Below are positions 34,743 through 44,103 of a DNA stretch of 64,000 nucleotides, in pieces. The stretch covers positions 1,951,681 to 2,015,680 of the forward strand of contig NZ_JANFMV010000001.1 in NCBI RefSeq assembly GCF_024385575.1. Reading direction: 5' to 3'. Position 1 is the first letter of the stretch. The number at the start of each line of letters is the position of its first letter. This stretch comes from Rhizobium sp. NRK18 (GTDB lineage: Bacteria > Pseudomonadota > Alphaproteobacteria > Rhizobiales > Rhizobiaceae). A program made the position numbers and the translations under genes. Under the pieces are notes generated by a model that was given only the letters and a program-made list of their open reading frames with translations, was not told the DNA's origin and did not search any database.

Positions 34743-35621
34743 ATGCGAATGTTGAACAGGATCGAGACGGACGAACAGGAGCCGGCGGAAGAGCAGGGTG
34801 CACATCCGCTGTTCGCCGAAGCCCCGCGATCGGTGTCCTTCAACAAGCTGCGCAAGCGTCTGCTTAGACAGGTCCGCCAGGCGATTGGCGATTTCGACAT
34901 GCTGAAGGGCCAGAAGCGCTGGCTTGTCGGGGTTTCTGGCGGCAAGGATTCCTACGGGCTGCTGGCGCTGCTTCTCGATCTCAAATGGCGCGGCCTGCTG
35001 CCGGTGGAGCTTGTGGCCTGCAATCTCGACCAGGGGCAGCCGAATTTTCCGAAGCATGTTTTGCCGGAATACCTCAGTTCGATCGGTGTGGAGCACCGGA
35101 TCGAATACAAGGACACCTATTCTGTGGTGACGGAGAAGGTGCCGGCGGGGGCGACCTATTGTTCGCTCTGCTCGCGCCTGCGGCGCGGCCATCTCTACCG
35201 GATCGCCCGCGAAGAAGGCTGCGACGCGCTGGTCCTCGGCCATCATCGCGAAGACATTCTCGAGACCTTCTTCATGAATTTCTTCCATGGCGGCCGGCTT
35301 GCCACCATGCCGGCGAAGCTCCTCAATGACGAGGGTGATCTCTTTGTCCTGCGACCGCTTGCCTATGCGGCCGAAGACGATCTCGAAAAATTTGCCGCGG
35401 CCATGCAGTTCCCGATCATTCCGTGTGATCTCTGCGGATCTCAGGACGGCCTGCAGCGCAATGCCATGAAGTCGATGCTCGCCGATATCGAGCGGCGCAT
35501 GCCGGGGCGCAAGGACACGATGTTGCGGGCGCTGTCGCACGTCAATCCGTCGCATCTTCTCGACCCGGCGCTTTTCGATTTCTCGGGTCTGACAGCAATA
35601 TCACAGGGTTCTTCCACATAG
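34743..35621 (+). CDS. ttcA: tRNA 2-thiocytidine(32) synthetase TtcA
   Basis: 292 residues with the PP-loop S-G-G-K-D-S (65-70) and the two cysteine pairs C140-x2-C143 and C228-x2-C231, which carry the Fe-S cluster and sulfur in TtcA. It thiolates C32 of selected tRNAs. The frame extends upstream within the glsA gene; MRMLNR at 34743 (or ATG at 34749) is the sensible start. The C-terminal tail after about 270 is not conserved. Confidence 0.93.
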   Translation: MRMLNRIETDEQEPAEEQGAHPLFAEAPRSVSFNKLRKRLLRQVRQAIGDFDMLKGQKRWLVGVSGGKDSYGLLALLLDLKWRGLLPVELVACNLDQGQPNFPKHVLPEYLSSIGVEHRIEYKDTYSVVTEKVPAGATYCSLCSRLRRGHLYRIAREEGCDALVLGHHREDILETFFMNFFHGGRLATMPAKLLNDEGDLFVLRPLAYAAEDDLEKFAAAMQFPIIPCDLCGSQDGLQRNAMKSMLADIERRMPGRKDTMLRALSHVNPSHLLDPALFDFSGLTAISQGSST

Positions 35622-35706
35622 GGTCTTTCCCATCCATGCGGTTCCTTTTATTGAGGACACAGGGATGGGGCTTCGCCGGTCTTGAGGCGGGAGCCTATTT
35701 GGAACG

Positions 35707-36999
35707 ATGGAGCTGCAGACAGGTTTCCGCCGCATATGGGTGGTTGGCTGCTGTCTGTTGGTTTGCAGAAGAGACGGATTGCAGGGAAGCTTTGACTTGA
35801 CCGCGGAATTGGACACTTCGGTAACGACGCGAGCGGTCTTTCTGATCGGCGGCTACGAGCGCAATGACGCACGCCGGTTTTTTGCTCGGATCGCCAAGGA
35901 GTTGCAGCGCTTTGCCGCCTGCTGGACCGTTCGCGCCGAAATCTCGGATCCGACCTTCGATGATGCCGGGCACATGGCGACCGCACGCATTTCCTACGGA
36001 GACGGCGCTGCCTCCTGCCAAACCGATTTCACATTTCTGAGCTTCGACGACATCGTCAAGAAGGACGGTGCTCGACCCTTCGTCGTCCGGCTGGCCGTCT
36101 ATCTCGCCGGTTTCTTCGACTACATCTTCAGCGGCACTATGTTCCGGTTCTTTGCCGCAAACTGGCGGTTTGCGCTGTATTTCCTCTACCCCTTCGCCTC
36201 GCTCTGTTTCTTCGCATTCGTCGGCTGGATGGTCTACAGGCTGACTGCGTTGCTTGGCCTGCCGGGAGGCCCGATCATCCCGGCGCTCCTCGGTATCGCC
36301 GCGGCCGTCGGTGTCGGGCGGTATCTCGGACAGCGTTACTTCGTGTTTCACCTGATGGACCTGTGGTCGTTCAGCCGCGAACATCTGAGGGGCCGTCGGC
36401 AGGATATCGAAGCCCACTATTCGCTGTGGGCGGAGCGCATTGCCGATCGCATCGCCGCCAATCGCTACGACGAGGCGCTGCTGGTCGGCCATTCCACCGG
36501 CGGCGCGCTGATCCTCGATCTCGCAGCGATCCTTGCCGAAAAGCTTAGGCAGGAGGGACGGCCGGTCGACTTTTCGTTGATGACGGTCGGCTCCACCTCG
36601 CTCAAGGTGGCGCTGCATTCGGCGGCGAAGAAGGCGCGCCGACGGCTCGCAAGCCTTGCCGACTACCCGGATATCCGCTGGACGGAGTTCCAGGCGTTGA
36701 CCGACATCATCAATTTCTACAAGTGCGATCCTTATCGCATGGCCGGACTGCGCCATGAGCGCGGCGATGCCTTCCCCAAGCTCCATCAGGTGCGCTTCAA
36801 GGGCATGCTGGACGCCAAGCAGTACAAGCGCATCAAGAGGAACTTCTTTCGCGTGCATTATCAGTTCATTTCGGCCAACAACCGGCAGTATTTCTACGAC
36901 TTCTTCATGATCACCTGTGGTCCGCGGCCTCTCTCGGCGGTTTCCGAAAAGAGCAAACCCGGCGGTGTCGCCGGTGCCGGCTGCCGAGAGGTTGCCTGA
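35707..36999 (+). CDS. Membrane-associated alpha/beta-hydrolase-like protein, family not recognised
   Basis: 430 residues. A central part (about 140-195) has two long hydrophobic segments, flanked on the N-terminal side by a hydrolase-like strand (AVFLIGGYERNDARRFF) and on the C-terminal side by G-H-S-T-G-G, a nucleophile elbow. No clear acid or histidine partner is obvious. The interior membrane insert within a hydrolase fold is unusual. The N terminus is uncertain because the ATG has only a weak upstream site. It overlaps the next gene by 1 bp (TGATG), so the two are coupled. Confidence 0.65.
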   Translation: MELQTGFRRIWVVGCCLLVCRRDGLQGSFDLTAELDTSVTTRAVFLIGGYERNDARRFFARIAKELQRFAACWTVRAEISDPTFDDAGHMATARISYGDGAASCQTDFTFLSFDDIVKKDGARPFVVRLAVYLAGFFDYIFSGTMFRFFAANWRFALYFLYPFASLCFFAFVGWMVYRLTALLGLPGGPIIPALLGIAAAVGVGRYLGQRYFVFHLMDLWSFSREHLRGRRQDIEAHYSLWAERIADRIAANRYDEALLVGHSTGGALILDLAAILAEKLRQEGRPVDFSLMTVGSTSLKVALHSAAKKARRRLASLADYPDIRWTEFQALTDIINFYKCDPYRMAGLRHERGDAFPKLHQVRFKGMLDAKQYKRIKRNFFRVHYQFISANNRQYFYDFFMITCGPRPLSAVSEKSKPGGVAGAGCREVA

Positions 37000-37580
37000 T
37001 GCTCGGATTGTCGTTCTGGATCTGGGTCGCCTTCATGGCGGCATGGGCGGCGCTGCGCTACCCGGCAATGCGTCGCGCCCGCAAGCAGAAGACCGCGCGC
37101 GACAACCGTACGCCGCTCGATATTTTCCTGCTGACGCTGTGCGTGGTGGGGCTATCGATCATTCCGGTCCTGTGGCGGATCGGCGTCTTCCACGGCTTTG
37201 CCGATCGCGCGCAGAACCCGTGGGCGATTGCCATCGGGGTCGTGACCGGCATTGTCTTTCTCTGGCTGTTTCGCCGCAGCCACAAGGATCTTGGGCGCAA
37301 CTGGTCGGTGACGCTGGAAATCCGCGAAGGCCATCGGCTGGTGACGAATGGCGTCTATTCGTATCTCCGTCACCCGATGTATGCGTCATTCTTCCTGTGG
37401 GGTGTGACGCAGGCACTGCTGATCGCCAACTGGGTTGCCGGTCTTGCCGGCCTGTTTGCGATCGCCTGCCTTTACATCGAGCGTCAGGCGCGCGAGGAGG
37501 CCATGATGCGGGCGACCTTCGGCGCGGAATATGACGCCTATTGCGCCCGCACGAAGCGGATCGTTCCAGGACTGTTCTGA
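36999..37580 (+). CDS. Isoprenylcysteine carboxyl methyltransferase-like membrane protein
   Basis: 193 residues with about four or five hydrophobic segments and the ICMT/PEMT motif near the C terminus: G-V-Y-S-Y-L-R-H-P-M-Y-A-S-F, then E-R-Q-A-R-E-E-A-M-M-R-A-T-F-G-A-E-Y-D-A-Y. Family members are SAM-dependent membrane methyltransferases; bacterial substrates are mostly unknown and need not be prenylated proteins. It is translationally coupled to the upstream hydrolase-like gene. Confidence 0.82.
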   Translation: MLGLSFWIWVAFMAAWAALRYPAMRRARKQKTARDNRTPLDIFLLTLCVVGLSIIPVLWRIGVFHGFADRAQNPWAIAIGVVTGIVFLWLFRRSHKDLGRNWSVTLEIREGHRLVTNGVYSYLRHPMYASFFLWGVTQALLIANWVAGLAGLFAIACLYIERQAREEAMMRATFGAEYDAYCARTKRIVPGLF

Positions 37581-37614
37581 GGGATGCGGGGAGCGCCAGG
37601 CTCCCCGGCGTCGA

Positions 37615-38238
37615 TCAGCGGATGCGCAGGACCTTCTTGATTTCCGCGATGGTCTGGGCGTGCAGCTTTTCGTTCTTTTCGACGTTGAAGTGGCCTATGC
37701 CCTTGATCGCGTCATCGCCCTTGCTCACATTGATATTCGAGAGCTTGCCCTTGAAGCCGTCGCCAGGCTTGACCGGTGCCCAAAGGGCGTCGGACCCCGT
37801 GTAGAAATTCACGACGCGCCGCACGTTCGAGGGCACGGGACCCTGGCCGGTCGGATCGAAGGTGACGATCAGGTCGACGCGGACATTGCGCCTCTTGAGA
37901 TACTTGGCGACATTATAGGCTTCGTCGGCGCCGAAGGAATGGCCGATCAGGACAATCGGTCGACCGGCCTTGGAGGCGGCGTATTTCTGCGCGATCTGGC
38001 TGGCGAAGCTGTCGCTGTCGCGAAGCGAAACCACTTCGGAAGGAATGCCCTGCTTCTTCAGTTCGCGGCCAAGCGTATCGAGGCCTGTCGAGAAAATGTT
38101 GGCAAGGCCGCGGATCAGGTAGACCTGTCCGTCGATCGCCTTGGCGGGCGTGGCGGTCTTGGCGTCTGCTGCGCCCGGCAGCACGGCCGTCGCGGCAAGA
38201 GCTGCACCGAAAGACAGGATAGCGCGTCGGGAATACAT
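37615..38238 (-). CDS. Exported alpha/beta-hydrolase family protein
   Basis: 207 residues. The N terminus MYSRRAILSFGAALAATAVLPGAADA has RR plus a hydrophobic core and an Ala-x-Ala end, so it is probably exported (Tat or Sec). G-H-S-F-G-A-D-E-A is a nucleophile elbow, V-T-F-D-P-T-G-Q-G-P may carry the acid, and G-I-G-H-F-N-V supplies a histidine. The layout resembles thioesterase or lipase-like proteins. It converges on the methyltransferase pair. Confidence 0.78.
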   Translation of the reverse strand: MYSRRAILSFGAALAATAVLPGAADAKTATPAKAIDGQVYLIRGLANIFSTGLDTLGRELKKQGIPSEVVSLRDSDSFASQIAQKYAASKAGRPIVLIGHSFGADEAYNVAKYLKRRNVRVDLIVTFDPTGQGPVPSNVRRVVNFYTGSDALWAPVKPGDGFKGKLSNINVSKGDDAIKGIGHFNVEKNEKLHAQTIAEIKKVLRIR

Positions 38239-38429
38239 GCGGGCAAGGGCTCCTATGGGTTGGAAACATCGGCGATCATGCATCTTTTATCAATGCAGAC
38301 AATAGTTTCGGATCGTCGCCGAGCGATATTCAAAAAGATTTCGGCGCATGGTTACCTGCCGCGCGTCTTTAAGCTATCTGCAGTGCTGCACATTGCTTTG
38401 CCGCACAATCAAACCGGAAGAGGTAATTT

Positions 38430-39248
38430 ATGACTTTGGACGTGAAATCCATTGCGGACCTGCTGCGCAGCGCCGCCAAGGCGGAAATCTTGCCGCGGTT
38501 CCGGCGGCTTGGCGGAGATGACGTTCGAATCAAGAGCGAACTCACCGATCTGGTGACCGAAGCGGACGAAGCCGCCGAGTGCAGGATCCGCGCAGAATTC
38601 GAAGCGCTGGCGCCCGGCTATCTCTTCGTCGGTGAGGAAAGCGTGGCCGCCGATCCGGACCTTCTCGGAAAACTCGCGACCGCAGACAAGGCGCTCGTGG
38701 TCGATCCCATCGACGGAACCTTCAATTTTGCCTCCGGCCTGCCGCTGTTCGGCGTCATGGCTGCGGTCATCTCGGGTGGTGAGACGGTCGCGGGCATCAT
38801 CTATGATCCGATGGGCGACGACTGGATGATCGCCGAGAAGGGGGCCGGCACCTATTTCGTTCGGCCGGACGGCCATAGCGAGCGGGCGAAGGTCGCCGAG
38901 CCGCTTCCGCTTGAGGAGATGATGGGTATCGCCTCGGTCGGTTTCCTGCCTAAGGAGAAGCGTCCGGAAATCATGGCCAATCTCGCCAAGGCGCGCTACG
39001 CGACGAGCTATCGCTGCGCCGCACACGAATACCGCGCCTTTTGCGGCGGCCATATCCAATTCCTGATGTACAACAAGCTGATGCCTTGGGATCACCTTGC
39101 CGGCACGCTGATGTCGCAGGAGGCGGGCGCCTATGCCGCGCGCTTCGACGGTTCCGCCTATCGCCCGCAACACACGAGCGGCGGACTTCTGATCGCGCCC
39201 GACAAGGAGACGTGGGAGATGCTGCGCCGTGAGGTGTTTACCGTCTGA
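38430..39248 (+). CDS. Inositol monophosphatase family protein
   Basis: 272 residues with the metal-dependent phosphatase motifs: V-G-E-E-S (about 67-71), D92-P-I-D95-G-T-F-N-F, and W-D-H-L-A-G-T-L-M near the end. The family covers inositol monophosphatase, histidinol phosphatase and bisphosphate nucleotidases; the sequence does not settle which. The start ATG follows AAGAGG. No his or myo-inositol genes are adjacent. Confidence 0.88.
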   Translation: MTLDVKSIADLLRSAAKAEILPRFRRLGGDDVRIKSELTDLVTEADEAAECRIRAEFEALAPGYLFVGEESVAADPDLLGKLATADKALVVDPIDGTFNFASGLPLFGVMAAVISGGETVAGIIYDPMGDDWMIAEKGAGTYFVRPDGHSERAKVAEPLPLEEMMGIASVGFLPKEKRPEIMANLAKARYATSYRCAAHEYRAFCGGHIQFLMYNKLMPWDHLAGTLMSQEAGAYAARFDGSAYRPQHTSGGLLIAPDKETWEMLRREVFTV

Positions 39249-39254
39249 AGGCTG

Positions 39255-39279
39255 GGAAGCCGGTCAATGACCGGCTTCC
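39255..39279. terminator. Shared hairpin between converging genes
   Basis: GGAAGCCGGTCA and TGACCGGCTTCC are perfect 12-bp inverted copies about a single base. There is no T run, and it overlaps the stop codon of the MFS gene. It could still end both converging messages. Confidence 0.55.
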
Positions 39280-40520
39280 GCCACCTCTGAATGGGCATAC
39301 TTCTCGCCGACGCCGAAGAGCTTGCCCTTCTCGGCCACCAGCACGCAGACAAGGCAGATCAGGCCGAGGAAGAAGAAGCCTGCAGCGATCGGAAGAACGT
39401 CCCCCTGGAACGTATGGCCGATCAATCCGCCAATGACGGCACCGCCGGCCGTCTGCAGGAAGCCGAACACGGACGAGGCCGTGCCCGCCAGGCTGCCGAG
39501 CGGTTCCAGCGACAGGGAGTTCATGTTGGACGAACACCAGCCGAACATGAACATGATCGAGGCGAACAGTCCGAAGAACAGCCAGAACGACAGAAGCTCC
39601 AGCCAGGCGAGCAGGAACCAGACACCGCTCAATCCGATGAAGGCGAGCAGGGCGCCGTGTGACAGGCGCCGCATGCCGAAACGGCCGACCGCACGCGAGT
39701 TGAGGAAGGACGACACCGACATCAGCCCGGCGACGGCGGCGAAGGCGAGCGGGAAGAGATCGCCGAGGCCGTAGACGTCGACATAGATCTGCTGGGCTGT
39801 GTTGATGAAGCTGAGCAGCGCGCCGATCATGCAGGTGCCGGCAATCGCATAGGCCAGCGCAAAGCGGTTCTTCAGGACGGTCATGTATCCCGACGAGATC
39901 GCCGCGACGCTGATCGGCCGGCGATATTCCGGATGCAGGGTCTCGTCGAAGCGGAGGTAGCTCCAGAGACCGATGAGGAGCGCGAAGAAGCCCATGAACA
40001 GGAAGACCGCCTGCCAGTGGCCTGTCAGATAGAGAAGCTGGCCGACCGTGGGCGCGATGACGGGGACGACAAGGAATACCATAAAGACGAGCGACATGAC
40101 CTGCGCCATGTCGCGGCCGTCATAGCGGTCGCGGATGGCCGCCTGCAGCGCGATGCGGGTGGCGGCGGCGCCCAGACCCTGCAGGAGGCGAACGGCGAGC
40201 AGGCTCGTGAAGGTTGGCATGAAGATCGCGGCAAGCGCCGCCGTCACATAGATGCCGACGCCGATGATCGTCGGCCAGCGCCGACCGAAACGGTCGCAGA
40301 TCGGGCCGAAGAACAGCTGCGCTATGCCGAAGCCGAACAGATAGGCGGAAATCACCAGCTGCCGGTCGTTCTCGATCATGACGTTCAGCGCTTCGCCGAT
40401 ATGCGGCAGGATCGGCAGCGTAATGTCGATCGCCAGAGCATTGATGCCCATCAGGCCGGCGCAGAGCGCGATGAATTCCGTCTTCGATGTCCGATAGGAC
40501 TGGGGCGCGAGGGCAGTCAT
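39264..40520 (-). CDS. Bcr/CflA family drug-resistance MFS transporter
   Basis: 418 residues with twelve hydrophobic segments. The start region IALCAGLMGINALAIDITLPILPHIGEAL, the loop G-P-I-C-D-R-F-G-R-R-W-P and the following R-L-L-Q-G-L-G-A-A motif are typical of the Bcr/CflA proton-linked exporters. Likely substrates are antibiotics or amino acid derivatives; none is indicated here. MTALAPQS at 40520 is chosen over a longer open frame upstream. Confidence 0.88.
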   Translation of the reverse strand: MTALAPQSYRTSKTEFIALCAGLMGINALAIDITLPILPHIGEALNVMIENDRQLVISAYLFGFGIAQLFFGPICDRFGRRWPTIIGVGIYVTAALAAIFMPTFTSLLAVRLLQGLGAAATRIALQAAIRDRYDGRDMAQVMSLVFMVFLVVPVIAPTVGQLLYLTGHWQAVFLFMGFFALLIGLWSYLRFDETLHPEYRRPISVAAISSGYMTVLKNRFALAYAIAGTCMIGALLSFINTAQQIYVDVYGLGDLFPLAFAAVAGLMSVSSFLNSRAVGRFGMRRLSHGALLAFIGLSGVWFLLAWLELLSFWLFFGLFASIMFMFGWCSSNMNSLSLEPLGSLAGTASSVFGFLQTAGGAVIGGLIGHTFQGDVLPIAAGFFFLGLICLVCVLVAEKGKLFGVGEKYAHSEVAEAGH

Positions 40521-40670
40521 GGTCTGGCTTTCTCGGTCGGCAAGCCATGGCGCAGGCAGGAATTCGCAGCTGCGGCAGATGGCCGGTGTTTCGTCATTGT
40601 CGTCTTGATACGCCCGGGCCGAAGGCAGGATCGGGGGCGGGGAGGCGGATCGAAAGTCTTGAGGGTGTCC

Positions 40671-40708
40671 AAAATGCATGCAGGCCGGATGTGGTCCGGC
40701 CTGCATGC
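40671..40708 (-). terminator. Terminator of the purL-bolA-grxD operon
   Basis: GCATGCAGGCCGGA and TCCGGCCTGCATGC are perfect 14-bp inverted copies around a 5-nt loop. On the minus strand the stem is followed by ATTTT. It lies 21 bp past the grxD stop. Confidence 0.88.
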
Positions 40709-40729
40709 TTGCCTGTTGGACCGATTATG

Positions 40730-41065
40730 TCAGGCGGCGCCGCGCACCGCGATACCGTTTTCCTGCATGTGGGTCTGCAGTTCGCCGGCCTGGAACATTT
40801 CGCGCACGATGTCGCAACCGCCGAGGAACTCGCCCTTCACGTAGATCTGCGGAATGGTCGGCCAGTTGGAGTAATCCTTGATGCCTTGGCGGATTTCCAT
40901 ATCCTCGAGCACGTTGATGCCCTTGTAGTCGACGCCGAGGTAATCGAGGATCTGGACGACCTGGCCGGAAAAACCACACTGCGGGAACTGCGGCGTTCCC
41001 TTCATGAAGACGACGACGTCGTTCGACTTCACTTCATTGTCGATAAAATCGTGAATGGCGCTCAT
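40730..41065 (-). CDS. grxD: Monothiol glutaredoxin, Grx4 family
   Basis: 111 residues with the CGFS active site (Cys30) and the conserved K22-G-T-P motif and W-P-T-I-P-Q-I-Y. Such proteins bind a glutathione-ligated [2Fe-2S] cluster and pass it to targets, often together with BolA proteins. The neighbouring bolA gene, on the same strand with one gene between, supports this. A perfect terminator follows. Confidence 0.96.
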   Translation of the reverse strand: MSAIHDFIDNEVKSNDVVVFMKGTPQFPQCGFSGQVVQILDYLGVDYKGINVLEDMEIRQGIKDYSNWPTIPQIYVKGEFLGGCDIVREMFQAGELQTHMQENGIAVRGAA

Positions 41066-41188
41066 TGCAAATATCCTCTGACATACGGGGTCAAGGCCCG
41101 ATGTTGACTGTGTAGCCGCTAAATAACATGCCCGGGACGGAATTCCAGCAGGGCGGTCTAAAAAAGATACGTGAGCCTGACTTTCCGG

Positions 41189-41443
41189 CTAGCGCGCTCG
41201 CTGACGCGGCTTGCTTCTGGCCTTGACCGTCCGTCGCCGGCTGACCTGCTTCTTTGCAGGCGAGCGCGTCGTCTTCTTGCGGGTGCCGGAGGTGCGGCTG
41301 ACTGTCGAGCGGGTGGCGGGCTTGCGCTTCGTCGTCGTGCGCTTCTTGCGCCGGGTCGTGCCCGTCAGCCCCGTCTTCTTCAGGATTTCGCTGACGACGC
41401 TCTTGACGACGCCGTCGACCAGTTCCTTCATCAAGTCAGCCAT
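41189..41443 (-). CDS. Small basic protein with histone-H1-like tail
   Basis: 84 residues. The first 28 form an amphipathic helix (MADLMKELVDGVVKSVVSEILKK); the rest is almost entirely Lys, Arg, Thr and Ser with a few Pro, with repeats of R-K-K-R / T-K-R-K-P-A / R-K-K-T-T. This composition resembles the basic DNA-binding tails of bacterial histone-like proteins. I do not recognise the family. It lies between bolA and grxD on the same strand (27 bp after bolA), so it is probably cotranscribed with them. Confidence 0.7.
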   Translation of the reverse strand: MADLMKELVDGVVKSVVSEILKKTGLTGTTRRKKRTTTKRKPATRSTVSRTSGTRKKTTRSPAKKQVSRRRTVKARSKPRQRAR

Positions 41444-41470
41444 TGTCGCTCCCCCTTGCGGCCGCGCCGC

Positions 41471-41704
41471 TTACTTCGGCGCGGAGGTCTGCAGGGCAAG
41501 CGCGTGCAGCGCTTCGCCCATGTTTCCCTTCAGCGCGTCGTAGACCATCTGGTGCTGCTGGACGCGGGTCTTACCGCGGAAAGCCTCCGCCACGACTTCA
41601 GCTGCATAATGGTCGCCGTCGCCCGCCAGATCCCGGATCTTGACCACAGCCCCGGGAATGCCGGAGCGGATCATGTCTTCGATGTCACCTGGTTTCATGG
41701 CCAT
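41471..41704 (-). CDS. bolA: BolA family protein
   Basis: 77 residues with the BolA fold: MKPGDIEDMIRSGIPGAVVKIRDLAGDGDHYAAEVVAEAF, then R-V-Q-Q-H-Q-M-V-Y-D-A-L. The length and the D-G-D-H-Y loop suggest the short BolA/YrbA branch that partners monothiol glutaredoxins in Fe-S transfer. Start MAMKPG (41704) or MKPG (41698). It follows purL by 23 bp. Confidence 0.93.
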   Translation of the reverse strand: MAMKPGDIEDMIRSGIPGAVVKIRDLAGDGDHYAAEVVAEAFRGKTRVQQHQMVYDALKGNMGEALHALALQTSAPK

Positions 41705-41727
41705 GACGGTTCTTTCCCTTGTTGTTG

Positions 41728-43965
41728 TTATTCGGCGGCGGCGGGCAGTTCGCCCTTGCCGTCCATGTAGGAAGGAAACCATGATTCATAGGCTTCGTGC
41801 AATCGGCTGACGGGCAGCGAGATGAGATCGTCAACAACGAGGCTGGTGCCCTCGACCGTGCCGATGCGGCGGAAGAAAATGCCGGAACCTTCGGCGCTTG
41901 CGCAGACGAAATTGGCAAGGTCGGCCGGAACCGCGATGACGTAGCGGCTCTGGTCTTCGCCGAACAGCAGCGCATGCGCCGGACCGCGGCTTTCTTCCAG
42001 GCTGATCTTCGCGCCCTTGCCGGACTTGATCGCCATTTCGGCGAGCGCGATCGCCAGACCGCCGGAGGAAATGTCGTGGCAGGCGGTGATCTGGCCGTTG
42101 CGGATCGCCGAACGGACGAAGTCGCCATTGCGCCTTTCGGCGACCAGATCGACTTCCGGCGCCGGTCCGTCGATGATGCCGAGCACGTCGCGCAGGTAGA
42201 CCGACGAGCCGAGATGGCTGCCGTCGCCGCCGATCAGGATCAGGTGGTCGCCATTGTTGGCGCCGCCGATCTTGGCCATCTTCGACCAGTCGGGCAGGAG
42301 GCCGACGCCGGCAATGGTCGGGGTGGGCAGGATCGCCTCGCCATGGGTCTCGTTGTAGAGGGAGACGTTGCCCGAGACGATCGGGAAGTCGAGCGCGCGG
42401 CAGGCTTCGCCGATGCCTTCGATCGCCTTGACCAACTGGCCCATGATTTCCGGCTTTTCGGGATTGCCGAAATTCAGGTTGTCGGTCGACGCCAGCGGCT
42501 CGGCACCTGTGGCGGTGATGTTGCGCCAGCATTCGGCGACGGCCTGCTTGCCGCCTTCATAGGGGTTGGCCTCGACATAGCGCGGCGTGACGTCCGAGGA
42601 GAAGGCGAGTGCCTTGGTCGGATGGCCGTCAACGCGGATGACGCCGGCGTCGCCGCCCGGCAGCTGCAGCGAATTGCCCTGGATCAGCGTGTCGTACTGT
42701 TCGTAGACCCAGCGGCGGCTCGACTGGTTGGGCGAGCCCACCAGCGTCAGCAGGGCTGCGTTGTAGTCTTCGGGCTCCGCCACCAGATTGGCCGGAAGAA
42801 CGGCCGGGACGGTCGGTTCGCGCCACGGGCGATCATATTCCGGCGCCTCGTCGCCGAGTTCCTTGATCGGCAGGTTGGCGACTTCCTCGCCCTGGTGCAG
42901 GACGCGGAAGCGCAGGTCGTCGGTGGTCTTGCCGACGATTGCGAAGTCGAGGCCCCACTTGACGAAGATCGCCTTGGCTTCCTCTTCCTTCTCCGGGCTC
43001 AGCACCATGAGCATGCGCTCCTGGCTCTCCGACAGCATCATTTCATAGGCTGTCATCTGCTCTTCGCGGACCGGCACCTGGTCGAGGTTGAGTTCGATGC
43101 CGAGGTCGCCCTTGGCGCCCATTTCGACGGCCGAACAGGTGAGGCCAGCTGCACCCATGTCCTGGATGGCGATGACGGCGCCGGTCTGCATCAGTTCGAG
43201 GCAGGCTTCCAGCAGGCACTTTTCGGTGAAGGGATCGCCGACCTGCACGGTCGGGCGCTTTTCCTCGATCGTCTCGTCGAATTCGGCCGAAGCCATGGTG
43301 GCGCCACCGACGCCATCACGGCCGGTCTTGGCGCCGAGATAGACGACGGGGAGGCCGACGCCCTCGGCCTTCGAGTAGAAGATCGCATCGGACTTTGCGA
43401 GACCGGCGGCAAAGGCGTTGACGAGGATGTTGCCGTTGTAGCGGGCGTCGAATTCGACCTCGCCGCCGACGGTCGGAACGCCGAAGGAATTGCCGTAGCC
43501 GCCGACGCCCGACACGACGCCTGACACCAGGTGACGGGTCTTCGGATGATCCGGTTCGCCGAAGCGCAGCGCGTTCATGGCGGCGACCGGACGGGCGCCC
43601 ATGGTGAAGACGTCGCGCAGGATGCCGCCGACGCCGGTCGCAGCCCCCTGATAGGGTTCGATGTAGGACGGGTGGTTGTGGCTTTCCATCTTGAAGACGA
43701 CGACGTCGCCGTCATCGATGTCGACCACGCCAGCATTTTCGCCGGGGCCCTGGATGACGCGCGCGCCGGTTGTCGGCAGGGTGCGCAGCCACTTCTTGGA
43801 CGACTTGTAGGAGCAGTGCTCGTTCCACATGGCCGAGAAGATGCCGAGTTCGGTGAAGGTCGGTTCGCGGCCGATCAATTCCAGAATGCGATCGTATTCA
43901 TCCGGCTTCAGGCCATGGGCGGCGATGAGCTCCGGGGTGATGGCGATGGTATTCGAGATGGTCAT
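41728..43965 (-). CDS. purL: Phosphoribosylformylglycinamidine synthase subunit PurL
   Basis: 745 residues, the small PurL form that needs separate PurS and PurQ. Motifs include [24 protein letters not shown] near the start and the AIRS-like ATP site. It makes FGAM from FGAR, ATP and glutamine. purQ and purS lie further right, separated by a lipoprotein gene and a regulator pair. Downstream it continues into bolA and grxD. Confidence 0.97.
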   Translation of the reverse strand: MTISNTIAITPELIAAHGLKPDEYDRILELIGREPTFTELGIFSAMWNEHCSYKSSKKWLRTLPTTGARVIQGPGENAGVVDIDDGDVVVFKMESHNHPSYIEPYQGAATGVGGILRDVFTMGARPVAAMNALRFGEPDHPKTRHLVSGVVSGVGGYGNSFGVPTVGGEVEFDARYNGNILVNAFAAGLAKSDAIFYSKAEGVGLPVVYLGAKTGRDGVGGATMASAEFDETIEEKRPTVQVGDPFTEKCLLEACLELMQTGAVIAIQDMGAAGLTCSAVEMGAKGDLGIELNLDQVPVREEQMTAYEMMLSESQERMLMVLSPEKEEEAKAIFVKWGLDFAIVGKTTDDLRFRVLHQGEEVANLPIKELGDEAPEYDRPWREPTVPAVLPANLVAEPEDYNAALLTLVGSPNQSSRRWVYEQYDTLIQGNSLQLPGGDAGVIRVDGHPTKALAFSSDVTPRYVEANPYEGGKQAVAECWRNITATGAEPLASTDNLNFGNPEKPEIMGQLVKAIEGIGEACRALDFPIVSGNVSLYNETHGEAILPTPTIAGVGLLPDWSKMAKIGGANNGDHLILIGGDGSHLGSSVYLRDVLGIIDGPAPEVDLVAERRNGDFVRSAIRNGQITACHDISSGGLAIALAEMAIKSGKGAKISLEESRGPAHALLFGEDQSRYVIAVPADLANFVCASAEGSGIFFRRIGTVEGTSLVVDDLISLPVSRLHEAYESWFPSYMDGKGELPAAAE

Positions 43966-44103
43966 GTGTCCAGACGTGTCCGTGCGCGATGGGAGAGGTT
44001 TTCGGTCTCTTTATCCCATGTCACAGGCAAGTGCGACAGGAAATTCGTCGTCTCAACAAGGGTTTTGCCGGTTTCTGTACCTGTTGCAGGTCACCCGCCA
44101 TGG

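Noticed and set aside
38239..38429. A suhB/mmgR-type small RNA upstream of the inositol-phosphatase family gene
   Set aside because: There is no terminator-like hairpin or consensus promoter in this interval.
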